A model generated the notes under the pieces. It had not been told where the DNA came from. It saw only the letters and a program-made list of their open reading frames with translations, and did not search any database. A DNA stretch of 8,566 bases from an uncultured Aquincola sp. (GTDB taxonomy: Bacteria > Pseudomonadota > Gammaproteobacteria > Burkholderiales > Burkholderiaceae): positions 1-8,566 of the forward strand of contig CAKZXL010000245.1 in the NCBI GenBank assembly GCA_937883885.1. The letters run 5' to 3'. Positions within the stretch are counted from its first letter, which is position 1. The number at the start of each line of letters is the position of its first letter. The position numbers and the translations under genes were made by a program. Positions 1-6,927 of the stretch are shown here, piece after piece.

Positions 1-1121
1 CCGAAGAACAGGCTGAAGTTGGCTTCCACCTGGCTGTAGGCCTGCGACATCACGCCGCGGGCGCCGGTGTTGGGCTTGCCGTAGGGGCCGCGCTGAATGG
101 ACGACCAGTACCGCGGATGGAAGGCGCGCTGCACCAACGTCACATAGTCCACCTGCAGCGCAGGCAGCGGCGTGCCGGCACGCACGCTCTCCGACAGCGG
201 GCCCAGCACGCTGTCGGTGGCGCTGACGATCTGCGTCTCCAGCACTGGGCGGTACAGCAGCTTGCGGCCCAGGTCGGGCAGCGAACGGCCGCTGCAGCTC
301 ATCTCGGTGGCGTCCACGGGCGCCGTCATCGCCTGCGAAGCCAGGGCGGAATTGATCAAGGCCAGCCGCTCACGGCGCACGCTGCCATCGGCCTGCAGCA
401 CCCACACGCCCGCGTTCGGGTCGCGCGGGCCGCCGGCACTGCTGCCGTTGAAGACGTTGCTGGCACGGCCATCCCACAGCAGGCGGTGGTTGAACACCGC
501 GTTGATGACCGTGGGCGCATTGCGCGCCGACACGCGGCGCGCACCGATGCCGCCGATCTGGTGCACCGCATCGGGCGACCGCACGCAGCCGTCGGTGCTG
601 GTCATGGCGTAGCTGACCGACTGGAATTGGCCGCCGAAGGCGCCGCCCGAGCCGGCCACGTCGTCGGAGATGCGGGCCAGGCCGGCGACGTCGGCTTCGG
701 TCAGCGGATCGGCCGGCTGCGTGAACGGAAAGTCCGCCACCCGCAGCACCTGGTTGGGGCCACGGCGCAGCCCGTCCAGCCCCTGGTCGAAGCGCGGCGC
801 CACCTGATGCTTGCCGCCGGGCGCCAGCTGGTTGCGCACCCGGCGGTCGGCCCCCGCCTGGAAGTGGCAGGAGGCACAGGCCATGCCGTCGCTGCCCACG
901 TTGCTGTCCCAGAACAAGGCCTTGCCAAGCTGGATGGCCGCCTGGCGGTCGACGATGATGGGTTGGGGCCCGTCATACAAACCCGGCACCGGTGGCACCG
1001 GCACGCCCTTGAGCGACATCGGCATCGGGCCGAACTCGGCCCGGGCCACGGGCATGCCGGCCCAGCAGCCGGCCAGCGCCAGCAGGATTGCGGGCAGCGC
1101 CCGCGGTGCCATCAGCTTCAT
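1..1121 (-). CDS. Di-heme cytochrome c peroxidase-family protein, C-terminus outside the window
   Basis: This is an exported c-type haem protein of the bacterial di-haem peroxidase/MauG superfamily, which carries out peroxide-dependent redox chemistry in the envelope. About 373 codons are visible and the frame runs open through the window's left edge. The N-terminus reads MKLMAPRALPAILLALAGC, a signal peptide with a perfect lipobox (LAGC, Cys19); ARA at residues 26-28 is an alternative signal peptidase I site. The first haem site is CASCH at residues 82-86. Further on comes a stretch typical of these peroxidases, RNAPTVINAVFNHRLLWDGR (200-219), including the Trp (W216) that usually lies between the two haems. 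The second CxxCH is not seen and should lie beyond position 1. I chose the ATG at 1121 over the in-frame ATG at 1112 because it adds MKL to the signal peptide; neither has a clear ribosome binding site. It follows PEP-CTERM protein 2 by 46 nt and is probably the last or a late gene of the operon. It is clearly different from the MbnH enzyme upstream. Confidence 0.9.
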   Translation of the reverse strand, partial: MKLMAPRALPAILLALAGCWAGMPVARAEFGPMPMSLKGVPVPPVPGLYDGPQPIIVDRQAAIQLGKALFWDSNVGSDGMACASCHFQAGADRRVRNQLAPGGKHQVAPRFDQGLDGLRRGPNQVLRVADFPFTQPADPLTEADVAGLARISDDVAGSGGAFGGQFQSVSYAMTSTDGCVRSPDAVHQIGGIGARRVSARNAPTVINAVFNHRLLWDGRASNVFNGSSAGGPRDPNAGVWVLQADGSVRRERLALINSALASQAMTAPVDATEMSCSGRSLPDLGRKLLYRPVLETQIVSATDSVLGPLSESVRAGTPLPALQVDYVTLVQRAFHPRYWSSIQRGPYGKPNTGARGVMSQAYSQVEANFSLFF

Positions 1122-1124
1122 CAC

Positions 1125-1144
1125 GACAAGTTGTACAGACAAGT
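1125..1144. repeat. Short direct repeat in front of the second di-heme gene
   Basis: The plus strand reads GACAAGT, TGTACA, GACAAGT: two identical heptamers with a 13-bp period around a palindromic hexamer. It lies 4-23 nt upstream of the ATG at 1121, where a ribosome binding site would be expected but is not recognisable. It could be a protein-binding site or chance. No function is claimed. Confidence 0.3.
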
Positions 1145-1167
1145 GGACAGAGGGCGGAGGGGACCGA

Positions 1168-2004
1168 TCAGCGCGCCGGGCGACGGCGGCGCTGCAGGCC
1201 GGCCACCGCGGCCAGGCCACCGAACATCAGCGCCCAGGTGCCCGGCTCCGGCACGGCCGCGACCGCGCTGACGCCCAGGTTGTAGCTCGCCGACGTGGCC
1301 AGCGCGTTGTTGGCGCCGCCGATGAAGATGGTGTACCAGCCGGCCTTGACGCCGCTGACGGTCATGCTGATGCTGTTGCCGACAGCGGTGCCGCTGACGC
1401 CGGTGGCGAAGCTGTTGTCCTTGCGCACGTCGTTCACGCCCTGCACCAGGTTCTCGCCCCAGCCGGTGGTGGTGGATGCATGGCTGGGCCCGGTGAGCGC
1501 ATAGGCCAGGGTCTGCTGGATGTTGCCGTTGCTGCCGCTGAGCCAGGCGGTGCCGACGTCACCCACCTGCCCCGCCACGTTCAGCGAATGCGGGCTGCCC
1601 CAGCCGTTGACGGCGAACTCGTCGGATTCCGTGCCACCGTCGAAGGCACTGCTGCCCGAGGCCCAGAGCGTGAGGCCGGGCGCGAAGTTGGCCGAGGCCA
1701 GCGTGGGCGTCAGCGTGAGGGTGATGTCGGCCGTGGTGGCCACCTGGAAGTTGTACCAGGCGCCCACATGCGCCCAGCCGGAGTACATCAGGCTGGGGTT
1801 GTCGGCATAGCTGTTCTTGCCCAGCGTCTGCACGTCGCTGAGGCTGCCGCCCACGCTCAGCAGCGGTGCGTCGCTGTTGCCGGCGCCGCTCCAGGCCTGG
1901 AATTCGACCGAGCCGGCGGCCCAGCCGGCCGGCGCCAGCGCCAGCAGAGCGGCCGTGGCGGCCAGGCTGCGCAGCGCGGCAGCGGGTTGGAAGGTCTTGT
2001 TCAT
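1168..2004 (-). CDS. PEP-CTERM sorting domain-containing protein 2
   Basis: This is a secreted protein of 278 residues predicted to be processed by exosortase. The N-terminal signal peptide (residues 1 to about 29, ending GWA or GWAA) begins at an ATG with an AGGAG 8 nt upstream, the clearest ribosome binding site in the window. The C-terminus is a classic PEP-CTERM signal: VPEPG at 251-255, a hydrophobic segment of about 15 residues, then QRRRRPAR. The body is rich in Gly, Ser, Ala, Asn and Thr with alternating beta-type segments such as DITLTLTP (93-100) and GWYTIFIGGA (222-231), and has no cysteine. The segment from the IFIGGA motif to the PEP motif closely resembles PEP-CTERM protein 1 (LFVGGA to VPEPG), and both have a PGxxL segment near the middle, so the two are probably paralogues. 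Its position between the barrel gene and a second di-heme gene suggests it belongs to the same copper/redox system. Its biochemical role is unknown. Confidence 0.92.
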   Translation of the reverse strand: MNKTFQPAAALRSLAATAALLALAPAGWAAGSVEFQAWSGAGNSDAPLLSVGGSLSDVQTLGKNSYADNPSLMYSGWAHVGAWYNFQVATTADITLTLTPTLASANFAPGLTLWASGSSAFDGGTESDEFAVNGWGSPHSLNVAGQVGDVGTAWLSGSNGNIQQTLAYALTGPSHASTTTGWGENLVQGVNDVRKDNSFATGVSGTAVGNSISMTVSGVKAGWYTIFIGGANNALATSASYNLGVSAVAAVPEPGTWALMFGGLAAVAGLQRRRRPAR

Positions 2005-2012
2005 CGTGCTCT

Positions 2013-2017
2013 CTCCT
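2013..2017 (-). promoter_or_regulatory. Ribosome binding site of PEP-CTERM protein 2
   Basis: AGGAG on the minus strand, 8 nt before the ATG at 2004. It decides the start: the upstream in-frame extension has neither this signal nor a signal peptide at its N-terminus. Confidence 0.75.
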
Positions 2018-2026
2018 GAGGTGAAT

Positions 2027-2043
2027 GCGGGGCCGTGCCCCGC
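2027..2043 (-). other. Intergenic GC hairpin between the barrel and PEP-CTERM genes
   Basis: A perfect 7-bp inverted repeat, GCGGGGC and GCCCCGC, with a 3-nt loop in the 67-nt gap between the barrel stop codon and the next ribosome binding site. No T-run follows it in the direction of transcription, so it is not a convincing intrinsic terminator. It could be an mRNA stabiliser or attenuator that sets different expression for the downstream genes. Confidence 0.45.
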
Positions 2044-2071
2044 GGGGGTTGAATCGGTGATCGCAGGGCCG

Positions 2072-3343
2072 CTACCAGTCGCGGCGCCACAGCGCACCGG
2101 GCGTCCACACCAGGCGCAGCGCGGCGAAGGACTCGCGCTCGCTGCCGATGCGGTCGACGCCCGCTTCCACACTGGCGCGCAGGTCGTCGCGCAGCAGGTA
2201 GCCGGCGCTGGCGGCCAGCCGCTGCACACGCTGGTTGCCCAGCAGGCCGGCATCGGTGGCCACGGCCAGTGCGCCGCTGCCGCGCACACGCTGCACGCCG
2301 CGCACGCCTTCGCCGCGCAGCGCCAGCTGCCAGCGGTCGCTGGGCTGCCAGATCACATCGAGCCAGCCGCCGCCGGTGTTGCCGCGGTAATGCGCATCGC
2401 CGCTGGCCGACCACAGCGCACCGACATCGCGTCGCCACAGGCCCGCGGCCTGCAGCGTCCAGCCCGTCCAGGGGGTGTCCCAGCGCAGGCCCAGCGTCAG
2501 CACGTCGCTGCGGCCGTCGAAGCAGGTGATGCCGACCAGGCTGCGCTCGCAGTCGGGCCTGGCGTGGGTATGCCCCGACAACGCGTTCTGGATGTAGGCG
2601 CCGCGGCGGCTGGGCTGCAGGCGCATGGCCAGCAGCTGGGCCTGCCAGCCCCCGGCGCCCACACGCGCCTGCAGCGCCGGCGCCCAGGGCATGCCGGCAC
2701 CGCCCGGGTAGGCGCGGCCGCGCCACACACCCACACCCAGCGACTGCAGCCAGGGCCAGCGGTCGTCTTCCCCGCGCTGCCAGCGCAGGTCGAGGCCGTC
2801 GTCGATCCAGTCGCCGCCCAGCACCACCCGCTTGGCCAGCGGCATGGCGCCGAAACGGTCGAAATGCCCGCCGCCGGCCACCACGCGGCCGGTGGGCACG
2901 GCCTGCCGGCCACCGCGCAGCTGCAGCCGGCCCTCGCCCAGCGGGCGCTGCCATTGCAGCCAGGCGTCTTCCACGTGGGCGGGGTCGCTGTCGTGCCAGC
3001 CGTAGCCCAGCCGGGCCGACCACTGCGCATCGGCCCGCAGGCCCAGCGCCAGCGTGCCGTGTTCCAGCGCACCGCCGCGGCGGTCGGCCGGCGTGTCGCC
3101 ATTGCTGAAGAGGCCCGGCAGCCGGGCTGCCGGCCAGGGCTGGGAGGCGTGGGCGGCACTGAGCGCCAGCGCGCCTTCCAGCTGCACGCCCGGCGCGGTG
3201 TCGTCGGCCTCGTGGTCTTCCAGGCCGTGCGCGACGGCGCCACCAACCAGCGCCGCCAGCAGCAGCGCCGCGGCACCGCGTGGCCAGCGCTCAGCGCGCG
3301 GCGGCGAACGGGTCGGACAGGCGGGGGTTGGTGAGGAACTCAT
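2072..3343 (-). CDS. Predicted outer-membrane beta-barrel protein of the MbnP/MbnH locus
   Basis: I do not recognise a named family. The 423-residue product looks like a porin-type outer-membrane barrel. A charged leader of about 22 residues precedes a hydrophobic segment (23-38) ending AVA, so the mature chain would start HGLEDHEADD, with a possible N-terminal histidine and further acidic and His residues. The rest alternates short amphipathic, aromatic-rich strands (for example LGVGVWRGR and LTLGLRWDT) with Gly/Asp turns, and the last residue is Trp, as barrel proteins usually end in an aromatic. A GRxxxPTGR-type segment near 145-153 and an HFDRFGAMPLAKR segment (160-172) resemble constriction or loop regions of porins. 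C265 and C274 could form a disulphide-closed loop. The ATG at 3343 overlaps the MbnH 3' end by 53 nt; no later ATG, GTG or TTG precedes the signal sequence. A role in moving metal or substrate across the outer membrane for the MbnP/MbnH pair is inference. Confidence 0.75.
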   Translation of the reverse strand: MSSSPTPACPTRSPPRAERWPRGAAALLLAALVGGAVAHGLEDHEADDTAPGVQLEGALALSAAHASQPWPAARLPGLFSNGDTPADRRGGALEHGTLALGLRADAQWSARLGYGWHDSDPAHVEDAWLQWQRPLGEGRLQLRGGRQAVPTGRVVAGGGHFDRFGAMPLAKRVVLGGDWIDDGLDLRWQRGEDDRWPWLQSLGVGVWRGRAYPGGAGMPWAPALQARVGAGGWQAQLLAMRLQPSRRGAYIQNALSGHTHARPDCERSLVGITCFDGRSDVLTLGLRWDTPWTGWTLQAAGLWRRDVGALWSASGDAHYRGNTGGGWLDVIWQPSDRWQLALRGEGVRGVQRVRGSGALAVATDAGLLGNQRVQRLAASAGYLLRDDLRASVEAGVDRIGSERESFAALRLVWTPGALWRRDW

Positions 3344-4457
3344 GGTCGGTGAGGGTCTTGAGAAAGGCGACAAGGTCTTCGCGCTCCTGCGCATCCAGCG
3401 TGATGCGGCTGACGAGCGGGTCCTTGAACGGGTTGCTGCGGCCATCGCCGGCATGGGGGCCACTGCTGATCACACGGCCACCGGCGGCATAAAACGCCAG
3501 CACCTCGGCCAGGGTGGCGATGGTCCCGTCGTGCATGTAGGGCGCAGTGACCTCCACGTTGCGCAGGCTGGGCGCGCGGAACTTGCCCATGTCGGCGGCC
3601 AGCGCAGTGAGCTCGAAGAGGCCGCGATTGGGCTCAGGGAAGGCACCGGTGCCGCCGATGTTGTAGAGGCCGGTGTTGTGGAACGGCGTCTCGGTCAGGC
3701 GCGAGCTGGCATGCACGAACTGGTCGTTGAAGTTGATGCCGCCATGGCAGTGGAAGCACTCGGCCTTCTCGCCGAAGAAGAGGGTCAGGCCGCGCTGTTC
3801 GGCGTCGGTCAGCGTGGCCTGGCCGCGCAGATACTGGTCGTACTTGCTGTTGCCCGACACCAGCGTGCGCTGGAAGGCCGCGATGGCCTTGACCACGTTG
3901 CCCCAGCTGACCGGCGCCGCTTCGCCCGGGAAGGCCGCGCCGAACATCGCCGGATAGGCCGCATCGCCCTGCAGCCGCGCCAGCACCGCGGCGCGGTTGC
4001 CGTCGTTGATGCCCATCTCCACCGGTGCGGTGCCGAACAGGGGCACCAGCATCTGCGTTTCCAGATCGGTGAGCGCGTTGTTGGCCCAGGTCAGCGTCGG
4101 GTTGTAGGCCACGTTGCCCAGGTGCTGGGCATTGCGTGGATGGCCCTGGCCGGTGGAGCCCAGCGCGGTGATGCGGCCATCGGTGAAAGCCAGGCTTTGC
4201 ACGTGGCAGCTGGCGCAGGCCTGGGTGCCGTTGCCCGACAGCCGGCGGTCGTAGAACAGGAAGCGGCCCAGCGCCACCTTGTCGGCCGTCATCGGGTTGT
4301 CCGCGGGCACCCGCGGCACCGGAAATTGCGCCGGCAGGCTCCAGGCCCATCCGCTGCTGCTGCCACGGTCGACCTGCACCTCGGTGCTGCCGCCACCGCC
4401 GCAGCCGGCCAGCAGCAGGGCCAGCGTCGCCAGCCAGAGAACACACAGCCGCTTCAT
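3291..4457 (-). CDS. mbnH: MbnH-type di-heme enzyme (MXAN_0977 family)
   Basis: This is a di-haem enzyme of the cytochrome c peroxidase/MauG superfamily. Characterised family members use peroxide-derived high-valent haem to oxidise a Trp of the partner MbnP to kynurenine. The 388-residue product starts with a lipoprotein signal (LLAGC, Cys19) followed by a Gly linker, so it should be anchored in the envelope. Two haem sites are present: CASCH (81-85) and CFHCH (234-238). Other hallmarks are the TLTWANNAL segment (121-129) followed by VPLFGTAPVEMG (138-149), the FRAPSLRNVEVTAPYMHDG block (293-311), and a C-terminal DLVAFLKTLTDHEFLTNPR helix region (361-379). Length and motif order fit the family without gaps. 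Its ATG overlaps the stop codon of the MbnP-family gene (ATGA), so the two are translationally coupled and probably made in matched amounts. The barrel gene starts inside its 3' end. The symbol is used by family resemblance; no methanobactin genes are visible here. Confidence 0.94.
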   Translation of the reverse strand: MKRLCVLWLATLALLLAGCGGGGSTEVQVDRGSSSGWAWSLPAQFPVPRVPADNPMTADKVALGRFLFYDRRLSGNGTQACASCHVQSLAFTDGRITALGSTGQGHPRNAQHLGNVAYNPTLTWANNALTDLETQMLVPLFGTAPVEMGINDGNRAAVLARLQGDAAYPAMFGAAFPGEAAPVSWGNVVKAIAAFQRTLVSGNSKYDQYLRGQATLTDAEQRGLTLFFGEKAECFHCHGGINFNDQFVHASSRLTETPFHNTGLYNIGGTGAFPEPNRGLFELTALAADMGKFRAPSLRNVEVTAPYMHDGTIATLAEVLAFYAAGGRVISSGPHAGDGRSNPFKDPLVSRITLDAQEREDLVAFLKTLTDHEFLTNPRLSDPFAAAR

Positions 4458-6895
4458 TTGGCCACCGCCTTGAACACGGTCTGCGTGCGGCCGCCGTCGA
4501 TCGGCAGCCCGCTGCCGTTGCCATCGGCGCGCCAGTCGATGCCCAGCGCCCGGAACACGCCGTCGCAGTCGCGGTCGGTGCCGGCCGACATGCAGCCCTG
4601 CGCCCCGCCCTGGTTGATCGTGATGTTGGTGCCGGCCAGCAGTGCCTCCAGGTCCACCGCCACCTTCTGCGTGCGAGGGTCGAATGCTTCAAGCCGGATC
4701 AGGCCCCGGTTGAGCTTGCTGCACTGCACCGTGCCCAGGCCGGCGTTGCCGGTGCAGCCGGTGGCGCCCAGGTGCACGAAGAAGGTGTCTGACGACCAGG
4801 CCCCGGCGCTGGGCTGGGTGACTTCGATCTTGGCGAACTTGCGGCCGGCCTGCCAGCTCCAGCCCATCGCAAAGCTGTCCAGCGGCGGTGGTGCGGTGGC
4901 GGTGTCGGTGTGGTTCATCGAATGCGGCACGCCCAGCGTGACCAGCAGACCCACGTAGCGGCCGGCCGGCACGGTGCCCGCCAGCAGCGCATTGCCGCCG
5001 GTGGTGCCTTCGGCGGCGCACTCGGCGCTGCCGTCTTCCAGGTCGATCAGCGTCACCGCGTCGCCGTTGGCGGCCGTGGTCTGCCAGGCGCTGTCGGCCG
5101 CCAGCTTCACCGGCACTTCTGCCCCGTCGGCGCGCAACAGCCGCGCCGCCGACAGGTAGAAGCGGAAGTCCATCAGCCGGGCCGGGGTGGCGGTGCTGCC
5201 CAGCGGCCCCAGCGGCGTGCCGCAGCGCAGCGGCGTGCTGCCGGCCACGGCGGCGAACTGCACCGCCACGCTGCGGTCGGCGGTGATGCGGGCCGCCAGG
5301 TCGCTGCGGGCGGCCGCAGCCTCGGCCACCTCGGCCAGCGTCACGTCGTGGGTGTAGAGGATGCCGCTGAACGACTGCAGCGCCAGCGCCGTGGCATCGC
5401 CGTCGGCCACTGCACCCGACAGGGCGTCGCCCGTGGGCGCCGGCATGCCCAACGTGGCCAGTGAAGCCACCACGGCCTGGCGCGCCGCCGCCAGGCTGCT
5501 GCTGCCCAGTGCATCGGCGCCGCCGGCATAGCGGCTGAACACCTGGCTTGGTCGGGCACCCCACGCACGCCCGAGGATCAGATCCGACAAGGGCGTGACC
5601 TGCACCGTGCTGCCGCCCTGCGTCACCCAGCCGTGCAGGGTCTCGGTGTTGTCATTGCCGCCCGCACGCCCACCCCGCAGCTGCAGCACGCAGGGCGGGC
5701 TGGCCTGCTGCAGCCGCAGCGAGAAGCTGCCATCGCTGGCCGTGATGGCGCCGGTCTGCGGTGCACCGGCAGCGCAGCGCAGGTCGACGGTGGCACCCAC
5801 CAGGGCACCGCCCAGCGCACGTGCCGTGCCGCGCACGGTGTCGGCCTGGGCCGCGGCGGCCGCCTGCGCAGCGGCTTCGGCCTGCGCGCGGGCGGCCGCC
5901 TCAGCCTCCGCGGCTGCCCGTGCAGCCGCCTCGGCGCGGGCCAGCGCCGCCAGGCGCTCCGCCTCCGAGGCAGCGGCCGCCTGCGCGGCAGCGAGGGCGG
6001 CTGCTTCGGCGGCGCGCTGGGCGGCCACGCGGGCGGCCTCGGCCGCCGCGGCTTGTTCGGCCGCGCGCCGCTCGGCTTCGGCCTGGCGCGCCGCGGCATC
6101 GACGGCGGCCTGGGCCTCGGCCGCGGCACGCGCCTCGGCCGCCGCGCGGGTGGCCGCCAGCGTCGGCGCCCAGGCGGTGGCGGCGACCGCGGCACTGCGC
6201 AGGTCTGACAAGGTCGCGCCGTCGGCGGCCAGCCGGGCGGCCAGCGCATCCAGTTGGCGGTCGGTCTGGTCCCCCACGGCAAACGCACCGGCAAACAGGT
6301 CGCCAGCGGGCATGGACAAGCCGAGGGCGCCGGCCTGCGCACGCACCCAGTCGGCCGCGGAGGAGAGCGTGGTGGCACTGGGCAGGTCGTTCGCAGCCAC
6401 GAAAGCGTCGAACACAGCGGCAGGCTCACGCCCGTAGGCCTTGGCCAGCGCCAGTTCAGTGAGCGGATGCAGCGCGGCCTGGCCGGTGGCCTGGGCCAGC
6501 GAATGCAGCACGCCGGTGAAGGCCACACCGCCGGCCTGGCCGCCGCGCGCCTGCAGCAGGCACGGTGGCAGCACGTCGCGCAGTTCCACCGTGTAGGCGC
6601 CCAGCGCATCGGTGGGGGCCAGGGCCTGGGCATCGCCGTTCAGGCAGTGCGCGCGCACCTGGGCACCCACCACCGCAGCGCCCACGGCCACGGTGCCGCT
6701 GAGCGTGGTGGCGCTGGCCGTGGGCAACGGCAGCGGCGTGGTGGGGGTGGCCGGTGGCGTCGAGTCGCCGCCAATGACGGCCACCGAATCGCCTCCACCG
6801 CCCCCACAGGCGGCGACGAGCAAGGCCACCAGGCAGGCCGCAGGCACGGCGGCCCGATGGGCGCGAACGACAGGGAACAACAGCTTCGGTGGCAT
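4454..6895 (-). CDS. mbnP: MbnP-family copper-binding lipoprotein with long duplicated N-terminal extension
   Basis: An 813-residue lipoprotein (VAAC lipobox, Cys30, then a Gly-rich linker). Residues about 541-813 are an MbnP domain, also called the metallo-mystery pair four-Cys protein: DFRFYLSAARLL (576-587), a Cys after an LIDLEDG motif (C626), VPAGRYVGLLVTLGVPHSMN (642-661), GWSWQAGRKF (678-687), FFVHLGATGC (705-714), FDP, and a final CMSAGTDRDCDGVFRALGI (768-786). Cysteines in this domain are C558, C626, C714, C725, C768 and C777. W604, W679, W681, W700 and W788 are candidates for the Trp that MbnH converts to kynurenine; H658, H662 and H708 are possible copper ligands. Family members are usually about 250-300 residues. 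Here about 510 extra residues lie between lipid anchor and domain: two copies of a carboxypeptidase-regulatory-like module (62-240 and 353-540) separated by an Ala/Glu/Arg coiled coil (247-352). It sits 32 nt after PEP-CTERM protein 1 and is coupled to mbnH by an ATGA overlap. Confidence 0.93.
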   Translation of the reverse strand: MPPKLLFPVVRAHRAAVPAACLVALLVAACGGGGGDSVAVIGGDSTPPATPTTPLPLPTASATTLSGTVAVGAAVVGAQVRAHCLNGDAQALAPTDALGAYTVELRDVLPPCLLQARGGQAGGVAFTGVLHSLAQATGQAALHPLTELALAKAYGREPAAVFDAFVAANDLPSATTLSSAADWVRAQAGALGLSMPAGDLFAGAFAVGDQTDRQLDALAARLAADGATLSDLRSAAVAATAWAPTLAATRAAAEARAAAEAQAAVDAAARQAEAERRAAEQAAAAEAARVAAQRAAEAAALAAAQAAAASEAERLAALARAEAAARAAAEAEAAARAQAEAAAQAAAAAQADTVRGTARALGGALVGATVDLRCAAGAPQTGAITASDGSFSLRLQQASPPCVLQLRGGRAGGNDNTETLHGWVTQGGSTVQVTPLSDLILGRAWGARPSQVFSRYAGGADALGSSSLAAARQAVVASLATLGMPAPTGDALSGAVADGDATALALQSFSGILYTHDVTLAEVAEAAAARSDLAARITADRSVAVQFAAVAGSTPLRCGTPLGPLGSTATPARLMDFRFYLSAARLLRADGAEVPVKLAADSAWQTTAANGDAVTLIDLEDGSAECAAEGTTGGNALLAGTVPAGRYVGLLVTLGVPHSMNHTDTATAPPPLDSFAMGWSWQAGRKFAKIEVTQPSAGAWSSDTFFVHLGATGCTGNAGLGTVQCSKLNRGLIRLEAFDPRTQKVAVDLEALLAGTNITINQGGAQGCMSAGTDRDCDGVFRALGIDWRADGNGSGLPIDGGRTQTVFKAVAK
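5276..5839 (-). repeat. Module B of the duplicated extension in the MbnP-family protein
   Basis: Residues 353-540. It repeats the order of module A: an RGTA start, GALVGATV, a Cys (C374), a turn with DGSFSLRL, PPCVLQLRGGRAGG (C402), LH, TPLSDLILGRAWG, a helical LGMPAPTGDALSGAVADGD segment. The Cys pair is 28 residues apart, as in module A, so a conserved disulphide is plausible. It leads directly into the MbnP domain. Confidence 0.8.
5840..6157 (-). repeat. Ala/Glu/Arg-rich coiled-coil segment of the MbnP-family protein
   Basis: Residues 247-352 consist almost only of Ala, Glu, Arg and Gln in AAAEA-, RAAAEAEAAA- and AQAEAAAQAA-type runs with no proline or glycine. That predicts one long helix or coiled coil of roughly 105 residues, in effect a rigid spacer between modules A and B. 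The DNA here is repetitive GCC/GCG/GCA codons, which also creates long shadow frames in all other phases. Confidence 0.8.
6176..6712 (-). repeat. Module A of the duplicated extension in the MbnP-family protein
   Basis: Residues 62-240. It begins LSGTVAVGAAVVGAQV, followed by C84, DALGAYTVEL, PPCLLQARGGQAGG (C112), LH, HPLTELALAKAYG, and a helical LGLSMPAGDLFAGAFAVGD segment. This pattern is familiar from lipoproteins of Burkholderiales, where a carboxypeptidase-regulatory-like fold precedes a helical part. It aligns with module B over nearly its full length, so it is an internal duplication. Confidence 0.8.
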
Positions 6896-6927
6896 GGGTC
6901 GGCAAGGTGGAGGCGGTGGACGACGGA

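Noticed and set aside
811..2019. Long plus-strand open frames over the left half, for example 811-2019 and 1817-3334
   Set aside because: They are antisense to well-supported minus-strand genes, have low-complexity Ala/Gly/Arg/His composition, and show no signal peptide or motif. High GC makes stop codons rare in all frames.
2001..3023. 340-residue minus-strand frame overlapping the barrel gene
   Set aside because: Arg/Ala/Gly-rich shadow in another phase. The frame at 2072-3343 has a signal peptide, amphipathic strands and a terminal aromatic residue.
3054..4958. 634-residue plus-strand open frame
   Set aside because: It runs antisense across the barrel, MbnH and MbnP genes, all with strong family motifs; it shows no recognisable domain.
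5595..6437. Ala/Ser/Arg-rich plus-strand frame and other frames over the coiled-coil region
   Set aside because: Mirror image of the repetitive Ala codons of the MbnP-family protein; a compositional artefact.
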